29,065 nucleotides of DNA. Source: Chloroflexi bacterium UBA4730. Its GTDB lineage: Bacteria; Chloroflexota; Limnocylindria; P2-11E. Positions 22,800 through 29,065 of this stretch are shown piece by piece. The translations under genes and the position numbers were made by a program. The notes under the pieces are model-generated. The model was not told the origin of the DNA. It searched no databases and saw only the letters and a list, made by a program, of their open reading frames with translations. Where the stretch lies: positions 1 to 29,065 of the forward strand of contig DHJC01000070.1 of NCBI GenBank assembly GCA_002404155.1, written 5' to 3'. Every line of letters begins with the position of its first letter. The first letter of the stretch is position 1.

Positions 22800-23956
22800 G
22801 TCGGCTCACTCTGTCGCAAGCCGCGTGGCTCGCGCTGTATCCATCCGTGCTCGCGCTGCTGCTGTTGGCCGTGCCTGCCCGGTTCGCCGATCTCACGGCC
22901 GACGGAGCGGGCGCGAGCCTGCTCCGGCCGGCGGGCGGCGCTTATGCCATCGCCCTCTTCGGGCTCGAGGTCCTCGTGCTCGGTTGGTATGTCGCCAACA
23001 CGCTCCTGATGGCATGGCGGCGCTGGAACGACTGGGTCGCCCTCTACGTCTCGATCGGCGGCATGACGTGGATGGCTCTCGCCCTCCCCGAGCTCGATGC
23101 GCTCACAGCGGCCGATCCGCGCTGGGCGATGCCGGTGGTGGCCGCGCAGTGGCTCGGTGCGGCGATGCCGGTGCTCTACGTCCTTTTCTTTCCCGACGGC
23201 CGTTTCGTACCGCTGCGCGCGGCGATCCTTGTTGTGATCTGGCCGGTCACTTGGGCGGTGACCGCGGCGCTCACCCCGGGAAGCTTCGGGCTCCTCACGA
23301 TGCCGGCGGCGCGCCTCGGCTTCTGGATGGCCTGGGTCACGGCGTCGCTCGCGGCGCCGCTGTACCGAATTCGATCCGCTGGTCCGATCGTCCGTCAGCA
23401 GACGAAATGGATCGTCCTTGGGGACTTCGTCGTCTTTGGCGGCATCGTGCTCGTCCTCCCGGCGCGCTTCATCGCGGACGGGGACCTTCCGTTCTGGCTC
23501 CGGTCGCCCGTGACGCTACCGCTCTACATCGCCTCGCTGAGCGCGCTCGCGTTTGGGTTCACGATGGCTATCCTCAAGAACCGGCTCTGGGACATCGACG
23601 TCGTTATCAATCGGACGCTGGTGTACGGCGCGACGACCGCGGGGATCGCGATCGCGTTCTTCGGCGGCATCGTGGTGCTCCAAGCCATCCTCCGGCCGAT
23701 CACGAGCGGGTCGGAGGTCGCAGTCGCGATCTCCACGCTCGTGAGCGTCGCGCTCTTCCAGCCTTTGCGCGAGCGCGTTCAACGCACCGTCGACCGCCGC
23801 TTCTACCGCTCGCGCTACGACGCAGGGCGGACGCTCGATGCGTTCAGTATCCGGCTGCGCGACGAAGTCGACCTCGACGCGGTGCGGGCCGACCTGATCG
23901 ACGCGGTGCGCGACACCGTGCAGCCGACGCACGCGAGCGTGTGGCTCCGCCGATGA
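22796..23956 (+). CDS. Array membrane protein 5, divergent membrane part
   Basis: The 386-residue paralog starts at GTG 22796 (MSRLTLSQAAWLAL), overlapping the previous TGA. Its N-terminal half differs most from its sisters: the GWL motif is missing, FFPDGRFVPLR replaces the usual FPDGR loop, QQTKWIVLGDF stands for ERxQLKW, and NRLWDIDVVINRTLVYG for RYRLYDID. The tail TVDRRFYRSRYDAGRTLDAF is nearly identical to gene 4. It appears to combine a divergent sensor half with a shared tail. A longer frame runs upstream but is out of register with gene 4. Confidence 0.83.
   Translation: MSRLTLSQAAWLALYPSVLALLLLAVPARFADLTADGAGASLLRPAGGAYAIALFGLEVLVLGWYVANTLLMAWRRWNDWVALYVSIGGMTWMALALPELDALTAADPRWAMPVVAAQWLGAAMPVLYVLFFPDGRFVPLRAAILVVIWPVTWAVTAALTPGSFGLLTMPAARLGFWMAWVTASLAAPLYRIRSAGPIVRQQTKWIVLGDFVVFGGIVLVLPARFIADGDLPFWLRSPVTLPLYIASLSALAFGFTMAILKNRLWDIDVVINRTLVYGATTAGIAIAFFGGIVVLQAILRPITSGSEVAVAISTLVSVALFQPLRERVQRTVDRRFYRSRYDAGRTLDAFSIRLRDEVDLDAVRADLIDAVRDTVQPTHASVWLRR
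23798..23926 (+). repeat. 129-bp homogenised tail segment, copy in gene 5
   Basis: Partner of 22632-22760 with two mismatches. It ends just before the codons of the terminal HASVWLR. Confidence 0.85.
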
Positions 23957-25068
23957 CGTTCGCCGGCATCGCGGCCTCGGCGCTGTACGCGATCACGCTG
24001 GCGCTCGACGCGATCATCCTGCTTCTCGCGCTCCGCACGGCCGGCATCCCGCTCGCCGAGGGCCAGCCGCCGTTGCTCGAACAGCTGCCGTTCTATGTGC
24101 CGATCATGTTCGCGTACAGCACGGTCGGAGCGTTGGTCGCCGCGAAGCGCCCGCGCAACCCGATCGGCTGGCTGTTCGCGGCCGTCGCGCTTGGGTTCGC
24201 CGCATCGCTCGCCCTCGGCGGCTACGCGCTCGACGTGCAGGTCCACGGCTCGGCCGCTGAGCGCGCCGTCGTGGAGAGCACCCATATCGAGGACCCGCTC
24301 GATCTCGTCGTGACCGTCCTCGGGTTCATTTTCCTGCTCTACCCGACCGGCCGGCTCCCGTCTCCTCGGTGGCGGCCGGTCGCTGTGTTCATGGTCATCG
24401 CGGCGACCGTCGGGCGCGTGTATGCGGGCCCTGGGCACGAGCTCTTCGGCTTGGCGACGCCGCTCGCGCTCACCGCGCCGTTCATCCGGCTGCGCTACGC
24501 CTCGCCGGTCGAGCGCCGCCAGATCGAATGGTTCGTGTACTTCGTTGCCCTCACCGTGCTCGCGTTCGTGACGTCGCTCATCGTCGGGGCCTTTGACCCG
24601 AACAGCGGCGGGCTGTTCTGGGGCCTCGGGGCGTTCTTCGCGGGGATGACCGCGGTCGCAGCGGGCGTCGCGATCCTTCGCTACCGGCTGTACGACATCG
24701 ACGTCCTCATCCGGCGCACGGTCATCTACGGCGCGACGACCGTCGGCCTCGCGGTCACGTTCTTCGCCGTCATTCTCCTGGTCGAGGCGATCCTCAGCCC
24801 GTTCACCCGCGGCAACGAGCTCGCGGTCGCCGCGTCCACGCTCGTGAGCCTCGCGCTCTTCCAGCCGCTGCGGCGCCGCGTGCAAGGCGCGGTCGATCGG
24901 CGCTTCTATCGCTCGCGGTACGACGCCGTGCGCATCCTCGACGCGTTCACCTCGCGCCTCGCGAGCGAGGTCGACCTGGACGCCGTCGGCGCGGAGCTCG
25001 CCGACGCGGTCGCAGCGACGGTCCGCCCGGCCCATGTCAGCCTGTGGCTGCGGAAGCCGGCACCATGA
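23953..25068 (+). CDS. Array membrane protein 6
   Basis: This is the shortest paralog, 371 residues from ATG 23953, overlapping the previous stop (ATGA). It has KRPRNPIGWLFAA, LYPTGRLPSPRWRP in place of FPDGR, VERRQIEWFVYF, LRYRLYDIDVLIRRTVIYG and tail AVDRRFYRSRYDAVRILDAF ending HVSLWLRKPAP. The loop after the fifth membrane segment is shorter than in its sisters, which accounts for the size. Function unknown, as for the array. Confidence 0.83.
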   Translation: MTFAGIAASALYAITLALDAIILLLALRTAGIPLAEGQPPLLEQLPFYVPIMFAYSTVGALVAAKRPRNPIGWLFAAVALGFAASLALGGYALDVQVHGSAAERAVVESTHIEDPLDLVVTVLGFIFLLYPTGRLPSPRWRPVAVFMVIAATVGRVYAGPGHELFGLATPLALTAPFIRLRYASPVERRQIEWFVYFVALTVLAFVTSLIVGAFDPNSGGLFWGLGAFFAGMTAVAAGVAILRYRLYDIDVLIRRTVIYGATTVGLAVTFFAVILLVEAILSPFTRGNELAVAASTLVSLALFQPLRRRVQGAVDRRFYRSRYDAVRILDAFTSRLASEVDLDAVGAELADAVAATVRPAHVSLWLRKPAP

Positions 25069-26264
25069 GCGTGCTGCGCGTCGTCTTCGTCGCGCTGAGC
25101 GTCGTCCTCGCGCTCGTCGCGACAGTGCTCGGCTGGCTCAGCCGCGACACGCCGACCCCCGCCGGCCAGAGCCTCGGCACGAAGGCCCTCGACATCGGGG
25201 TCCCGATCGCGGCGCTCACGTTCGTCGCCGTCGCCGAGCTCATCCGTCGCCGGCACCCGCGGCACCTCGTGGGGTGGATGTTCCTACTGCTCGGGCTTTC
25301 GGCGGAGATCCTGTTCGCCAGCGAGGCCTACGGCTTATTCGGAACGATCACGGCGCCCGGCGCGCTGCCGGCGGCCGGCACGGTCATGTGGCTGGCCACG
25401 TGGACCTGGGCACTGCCGGTGATCGTGCTCGCCATCGCGCTGCTCGTGTTCCCGGACGGCCGGCCGCTCAGCCCGCGGTGGTGGATCGTCGCCTGGATCG
25501 CGATCGTGTCCGGCGTCCTCCAGAGCGTCGCCGACGCGTACGGCACGCCGCTCGTCCTGACCGACATCCCGATGGACACCCCGCTCGGCACTCCGTTCCC
25601 CCTCGACGCGCTGAACGTCGTCTCCACGATCGGCACGCTCGGATCTGTCGCGGCCACGCTCGCCGCGGGCACCTCGCTCATCATTCGGTTCCGCCGCGCG
25701 GCCGGGATCGAGCGCCAGCAGCTGAAGTGGGTCGCGTACGGGGGCGCCATCGCGACGGTTGGGTTCGTGCTCGGGAGCGTCGGCTACGTGGTGCCGGAGA
25801 TCGGGCCACTTGGCAACGCCGTGGCGTCGTTCGCAGTACTGCTCATCCCGATCACCGCGGGGCTCGCGATCCTCCGCTACCGCCTCTACGACGTCGACGT
25901 CGTCATCGAGCGGACACTCGTGTACGGCGCGCTCTCGGCGACCCTCGCCGCGACGTACTGGCTCCTCGTGCTGTTCCTGCAATCCGCACTCCGGCCGATC
26001 ACCGCCGGGAGCGAGCTCGCCGTCGCCGCGTCGACGCTCGCGACGCTCGCGCTCGTGCAGCCGTTGCGGATGCGGATCCAGCGCAGCGTCGACCGCCGCT
26101 TCTACCGCGGCCGGTACGACGCGGTGCGGGCCCTGGACCGGTTCACCACCGAGCTCGCCAGTGAGGTCGCCCTCGACGCCGTGCGCGCCGACCTCCTCGA
26201 GGCCGTCCGCGAAACGGTCCAGCCGGCCCACGCGAGCGTGTGGCTGCGCGAGCGCCGGATATGA
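25065..26264 (+). CDS. Array membrane protein 7
   Basis: The 399-residue paralog starts at ATG 25065 (MSVLRVVFVALSVVL), overlapping the previous TGA by 4 nt. Landmarks: RRRHPRHLVGWMFLLLG, VFPDGRPLSPRWW, ERQQLKWVAYGGA, LRYRLYDVDVVIERTLVYG, and tail SVDRRFYRGRYDAVRALDRF ending HASVWLRERRI. An in-frame ATG 21 nt upstream lies inside gene 6 and is not needed. Confidence 0.83.
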   Translation: MSVLRVVFVALSVVLALVATVLGWLSRDTPTPAGQSLGTKALDIGVPIAALTFVAVAELIRRRHPRHLVGWMFLLLGLSAEILFASEAYGLFGTITAPGALPAAGTVMWLATWTWALPVIVLAIALLVFPDGRPLSPRWWIVAWIAIVSGVLQSVADAYGTPLVLTDIPMDTPLGTPFPLDALNVVSTIGTLGSVAATLAAGTSLIIRFRRAAGIERQQLKWVAYGGAIATVGFVLGSVGYVVPEIGPLGNAVASFAVLLIPITAGLAILRYRLYDVDVVIERTLVYGALSATLAATYWLLVLFLQSALRPITAGSELAVAASTLATLALVQPLRMRIQRSVDRRFYRGRYDAVRALDRFTTELASEVALDAVRADLLEAVRETVQPAHASVWLRERRI

Positions 26265-27460
26265 GCGCGCGCGTCGCGGCCTGGTCGCTCGCGGCATTCG
26301 CCATCTCGCTCACCGTGCTCTACCACGTCCTCGATCTTCTGAACGCGCACCGCTACGCACTACCCGTCGTGGGGACGATCATCGGCATCGCGTTCCTCAT
26401 CGTCGGCGCGCTCATCGCGTTGCACCGCCCGCGCAATCCGATCGGCTGGATCTACCTCGTGTGCATGACGCTCATCGCATTCAGTGGCAGCGGGAACGTC
26501 TCCGAGCAGTACGGGTACTACGCGCTCATTACGCGGCCTGGCTCGCTCCCCGCCGCCGACTGGGTGGTCTGGGCGGGGTCGGTGACGGTGGGCACCGCCT
26601 TCGCCACGCTGGTGTTCTTCTCCCTGTTGCTCTTCCCCGACGGGCGGCTGCCGTCGCCGCGGTGGCGACCCATCGCGGGCGCCGCGGTCGTTGTGATCGC
26701 GCTCCTGGGCACCGGGACCGCCCTTTCCCCCGAGGATGTGCTTTCGCCCGGCGTCGTCGTGGCCAGTCCGATCCGCCTCGTGGAGGGGGGCCCGCTCTTG
26801 GATGTGCTGGGCTGGCCCTCGGGTGTATTCGCCATCGGTGTCGCGCTGGCGTGCCTCGCGGCGCCGTTCGTCCGCTTCCGGGCGGCCTCCGGCGTGGAGC
26901 GCCAGCAGCTGAAGTGGTTCGCGTACGGTGCCGCATTGATCCCGGCGGTCGCCCTCGTTGCGATCATCGGCTCGCTCGTGGCGCCGGGCGTCTTGGAATC
27001 GACCGCCGGCGCGAACCTGTGGCCGCTGTCGGTCGCGGGCATCCCGATCGCGACCGGGGTCGCGATCCTGAGGCTGCGCCTATACGACATCGATGTCCTC
27101 ATCAACCGCACGCTCGTGTACGTCGCGCTCTCGGCGGTGCTGGTCGCTGCGTACGTCGTCGGGGTCGCCGCGTTCCAGTTCTTGCTGTCACCGTTCACGG
27201 CCGGAAGCCCGATCGCCGTCGCCGCTTCGACACTTGGGGTCGTCGCGCTGTTCCAGCCGCTCCGCCGGCGCATCCAGGCGCTGGTCGACCGCCGCTTCTA
27301 CCGCCAGCGATATGACGCGGAGCGGACGCTCGATGCGTTCACGGCACGGTTGCGCGACCAGGTGGACCTCGACGCGCTCCGAGGCGAGCTCCTCGGGGTG
27401 GTCGCCGATACGCTCCAGCCCACGCAGGCGTCGGTATGGCTGCGGGAACAGCGGCGATGA
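26261..27460 (+). CDS. Array membrane protein 8
   Basis: The 399-residue paralog starts at ATG 26261 (MSARVAAWSLAAFAISL), with an ATGA overlap. Landmarks: HRPRNPIGWIYLV, LFPDGRLPSPRWRP, VERQQLKWFAYGA, LRLRLYDIDVLINRTLVYV, and tail LVDRRFYRQRYDAERTLDAF ending QASVWLREQRR. The mid-region loop around SPEDVLSPGVVVASP is unlike the others. Confidence 0.83.
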   Translation: MSARVAAWSLAAFAISLTVLYHVLDLLNAHRYALPVVGTIIGIAFLIVGALIALHRPRNPIGWIYLVCMTLIAFSGSGNVSEQYGYYALITRPGSLPAADWVVWAGSVTVGTAFATLVFFSLLLFPDGRLPSPRWRPIAGAAVVVIALLGTGTALSPEDVLSPGVVVASPIRLVEGGPLLDVLGWPSGVFAIGVALACLAAPFVRFRAASGVERQQLKWFAYGAALIPAVALVAIIGSLVAPGVLESTAGANLWPLSVAGIPIATGVAILRLRLYDIDVLINRTLVYVALSAVLVAAYVVGVAAFQFLLSPFTAGSPIAVAASTLGVVALFQPLRRRIQALVDRRFYRQRYDAERTLDAFTARLRDQVDLDALRGELLGVVADTLQPTQASVWLREQRR

Positions 27461-28677
27461 CCTCCTTCGTGAACTGGCGGAGTGCCGCGGCGCTCGCGTG
27501 GGCCGCGCTGGGCTTCGAGCTCCTCGTCGTGGTCGTGGGAGCGATCGTCAAAGCCTTCGGTCCGGCGACGCCGTTCGAGCTCGATACGCAGCTCGTCAAC
27601 GTCTTCGCACTCTCGATCGTGGCGTTCGGGCTGCTCGGCGCGCTCATCGTGACGCGCCACCCCGAGAACCGGCTGGGCTGGGTCTTCACCGCGATCGCGT
27701 TCGTCCACTCACTGGGCTACCTCGCGGCGGTGCTCGCGGGCTACCTCGTCTTCCGCGGCCCGACGCCCGAGCCCGCGGGCGTCATGCTCGCGTGGCTCTT
27801 CATCTGGTCCGCGAACCTGCACTATGCCCCGTCCGGCACGTTCGTCTTCTTGCTGTTCCCGGATGGCCACCTGCCCTCGCGGCGCTGGCGAGCGGTCGTC
27901 TGGCTCACGCTCGCCTCGACGGCCGGCCTCGCCGTCGCGACCGCGACGCTCCCGGGGCCGCTCGTTGTCTTCGCGAACGTCCAGAACCCGTTCGGCGTGG
28001 AGGGGCCGGTGCCGCTCGCGCTGGCGGGAGTGTCGTTCCTCATCGCCGGCGGGTGCGGGGTCGCCTCGGTCGCCTCGCTCTTCGTCCGCTACCGGAGGGC
28101 GGCCGGCCCGGAGCGACAGCAGATCAAGTGGTACCTCTACGGCGGCGCGATCGCGAGCGCGACGTTCGTGGTGATCATCGGCTTTGGGGTGCCGCTCACC
28201 TCGGCGACCTACCTCGTGAGCGGCGCGACGATCGTTATCGCCGCCGCGGCCGCGGTCGCGATCTTCCGCTACCACCTCTACGACATCGATCTGCTCATTA
28301 ACCGCACGCTTGTGTACGGGCTCACGACAGGTGGGCTCGCACTCGCGTTCTTCGCGCTCGTCGTCGCCCTGCAGACGCTCCTCCGTCCGTTCACCGGCGG
28401 CTCCGAGATCGCGGTCGCGGGGTCGACGCTCGGCAGCGTCGCGCTCTTCCAGCCCCTCCGGCAGCGGGCCCAGGCCGGGGTGGACCGGCGGTTCTACCGC
28501 TCGCGGTACGACGCCGGGCGCACGGTCGACGATTTCAGCGTGCGGCTCCGTGACGAGGTCGACCTGGAGGCACTGCGGGCGGGCCTCCTCGACGCGGTCA
28601 GCGAGACGATGCGGCCCACCCACGCGAGCCTGTGGCTACGCGAAACCCGTAACGATTCTCGGACGCTCGGCGGATAG
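27457..28677 (+). CDS. Array membrane protein 9
   Basis: The last and longest paralog: 406 residues from ATG 27457 (MTSFVNWRSAAALAW), overlapping the previous stop. Landmarks: RHPENRLGWVFTA, LFPDGHLPSRRWRA, ERQQIKWYLYGG, FRYHLYDIDLLINRTLVYG, and tail GVDRRFYRSRYDAGRTVDDF to HASLWLRETR. Its sisters stop within about five residues of WLR. This one runs on by NDSRTLGG, residues encoded by the heptamer-repeat site of the next gene, so regulatory DNA has been taken into the frame. Confidence 0.83.
   Translation: MTSFVNWRSAAALAWAALGFELLVVVVGAIVKAFGPATPFELDTQLVNVFALSIVAFGLLGALIVTRHPENRLGWVFTAIAFVHSLGYLAAVLAGYLVFRGPTPEPAGVMLAWLFIWSANLHYAPSGTFVFLLFPDGHLPSRRWRAVVWLTLASTAGLAVATATLPGPLVVFANVQNPFGVEGPVPLALAGVSFLIAGGCGVASVASLFVRYRRAAGPERQQIKWYLYGGAIASATFVVIIGFGVPLTSATYLVSGATIVIAAAAAVAIFRYHLYDIDLLINRTLVYGLTTGGLALAFFALVVALQTLLRPFTGGSEIAVAGSTLGSVALFQPLRQRAQAGVDRRFYRSRYDAGRTVDDFSVRLRDEVDLEALRAGLLDAVSETMRPTHASLWLRETRNDSRTLGG
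28648..28665 (+). promoter_or_regulatory. Heptamer-repeat site 3, upstream of the GAF gene
   Basis: CGTAACG-ATTC-TCGGACG lies inside the last codons of array gene 9. A TAGAAA hexamer (28675-28680) follows after 9 bp, and the ATG of the GAF gene is 27 bp after the site. This unit, unlike the others, also has a ribosome site (GAAAGGA, 28677-28683). Confidence 0.6.
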
Positions 28678-28692
28678 AAAGGACTCGACCCG

Positions 28693-29065
28693 ATGACACT
28701 CACCAGGACGTTCCGTAAGGTGACCCGTCGCGGCGGGGAGACCCCGCCGCCCGCGACGAAAGCGACGACCGCGCGCGCCTGGGTCCTCGACGTGCCGCCG
28801 ATCCAGATCGCGCCGAACGACCCGATCCTCGCATACTTCCACGCGGGCTCCGGAGCCGTCGCGATCGACGAGCTCCAGCTCGACTCACCCGCGGTCAGCG
28901 CCCTGCGCGCCGCCGGCGTGAGGCTCGTCGTACCGCTGATCAGCCAGGGCGAGCTCATCGGCCTCCTCAACCTCGGCCGCCGCCTCTCGGACCAGGACTA
29001 CTCGACAGACGACCGCCGCCTCCTCGAGAAGCTCGCCGCGCAGGCCTCGCCGGCGGGGCGCGTCG
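28693..29065 (+). CDS. GAF-domain protein, cut by the window end
   Basis: The first 124 residues are visible. After a basic N-terminus (MTLTRTFRKVTRRGG), the segment VVPLISQGELIGLLNLGRR followed by YSTDDRRLLEKLAAQAS is the end of a GAF sensory domain. The stretch before it (APNDPILAYFHAGSGAVAID) resembles, from my memory of the family, soluble parts of Chloroflexota proteins that continue into a SpoIIE-type phosphatase or a histidine kinase. The output domain is beyond the window, so its type is a guess. The gene starts 15 bp after array gene 9 with its own ribosome site and heptamer site. The product has no membrane segment in the visible part. Confidence 0.7.
   Translation, partial: MTLTRTFRKVTRRGGETPPPATKATTARAWVLDVPPIQIAPNDPILAYFHAGSGAVAIDELQLDSPAVSALRAAGVRLVVPLISQGELIGLLNLGRRLSDQDYSTDDRRLLEKLAAQASPAGRV

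Noticed and set aside
16710..28677. Possible histidine kinases in the array
   Set aside because: There is no phospho-acceptor histidine in the tail helices and no N, G1 or G2 box of a HATPase domain in any of the nine proteins.
1..29065. CRISPR arrays, tRNA or rRNA genes, insertion sequences
   Set aside because: No regularly spaced short repeats, tRNA-like cloverleaf sequences, rRNA segments or transposase reading frames were found by eye.

Overview
The window is high-GC bacterial DNA with densely packed genes and many 4-nt or 1-nt overlaps between stop and start codons. Gene content and style (tup/moe cluster, BTAD regulator, arrays of 'RYRLYDID' membrane proteins, a GAF protein of the kind often fused to signalling output domains) suggest a Chloroflexota lineage such as Limnocylindria-like soil or freshwater bacteria. 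An actinobacterium is the main alternative. This assignment is inference; there is no rRNA or marker gene to settle it.

Region 1 (1-5455) is mixed housekeeping: an M20 metallopeptidase, a small membrane protein, a DEAD-box RNA helicase with a hairpin plus T-run in its leader, deoxyribose-phosphate aldolase (deoC), a divergent site-2-type M50 protease with CBS domains, and a 59-codon remnant of a MocA/MobA-like nucleotidyltransferase.

Region 2 (5452-12632, minus strand) looks like one nine-gene operon. It runs from a helix-turn-helix/Mop-domain regulator through tungstate uptake genes tupA-tupB-tupC and cofactor genes moeA, moaC and moaB, and ends with psuG and an aminoglycoside-phosphotransferase-fold kinase. 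A maf-like gene diverges from its head only 10 bp away.

Region 3 (13323-16656, minus strand) holds a BTAD/AfsR-type activator with TPRs, a winged-helix protein fused to a degenerate GGDEF domain, and a SAM methyltransferase, in that transcription order.

Region 4 (16710-28677, plus strand) is the striking part: nine tandem paralogous membrane proteins of about 371-406 residues in two translationally coupled blocks (three, then six). An inverted ferritin-like enzyme gene separates the blocks. The array is followed by a GAF-domain gene cut off by the window end. Each unit head (array gene 1, array gene 4, the ferritin-like gene and the GAF gene) carries the same 18-bp sequence: CGTAACG, 4 bp, then a heptamer ending GGACG. 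It lies 9-10 bp upstream of a weak -10-like hexamer and 22-27 bp upstream of the chosen start codon. This layout resembles the 11-bp-spaced heptamer sites of SARP/BTAD activators, and the BTAD gene sits divergently next to the first copy. I propose that the BTAD protein controls a small regulon made of the sensor-like array, the ferritin-like enzyme and the GAF protein. The sites are directly visible; the regulator-site link and the sensor role are inference.
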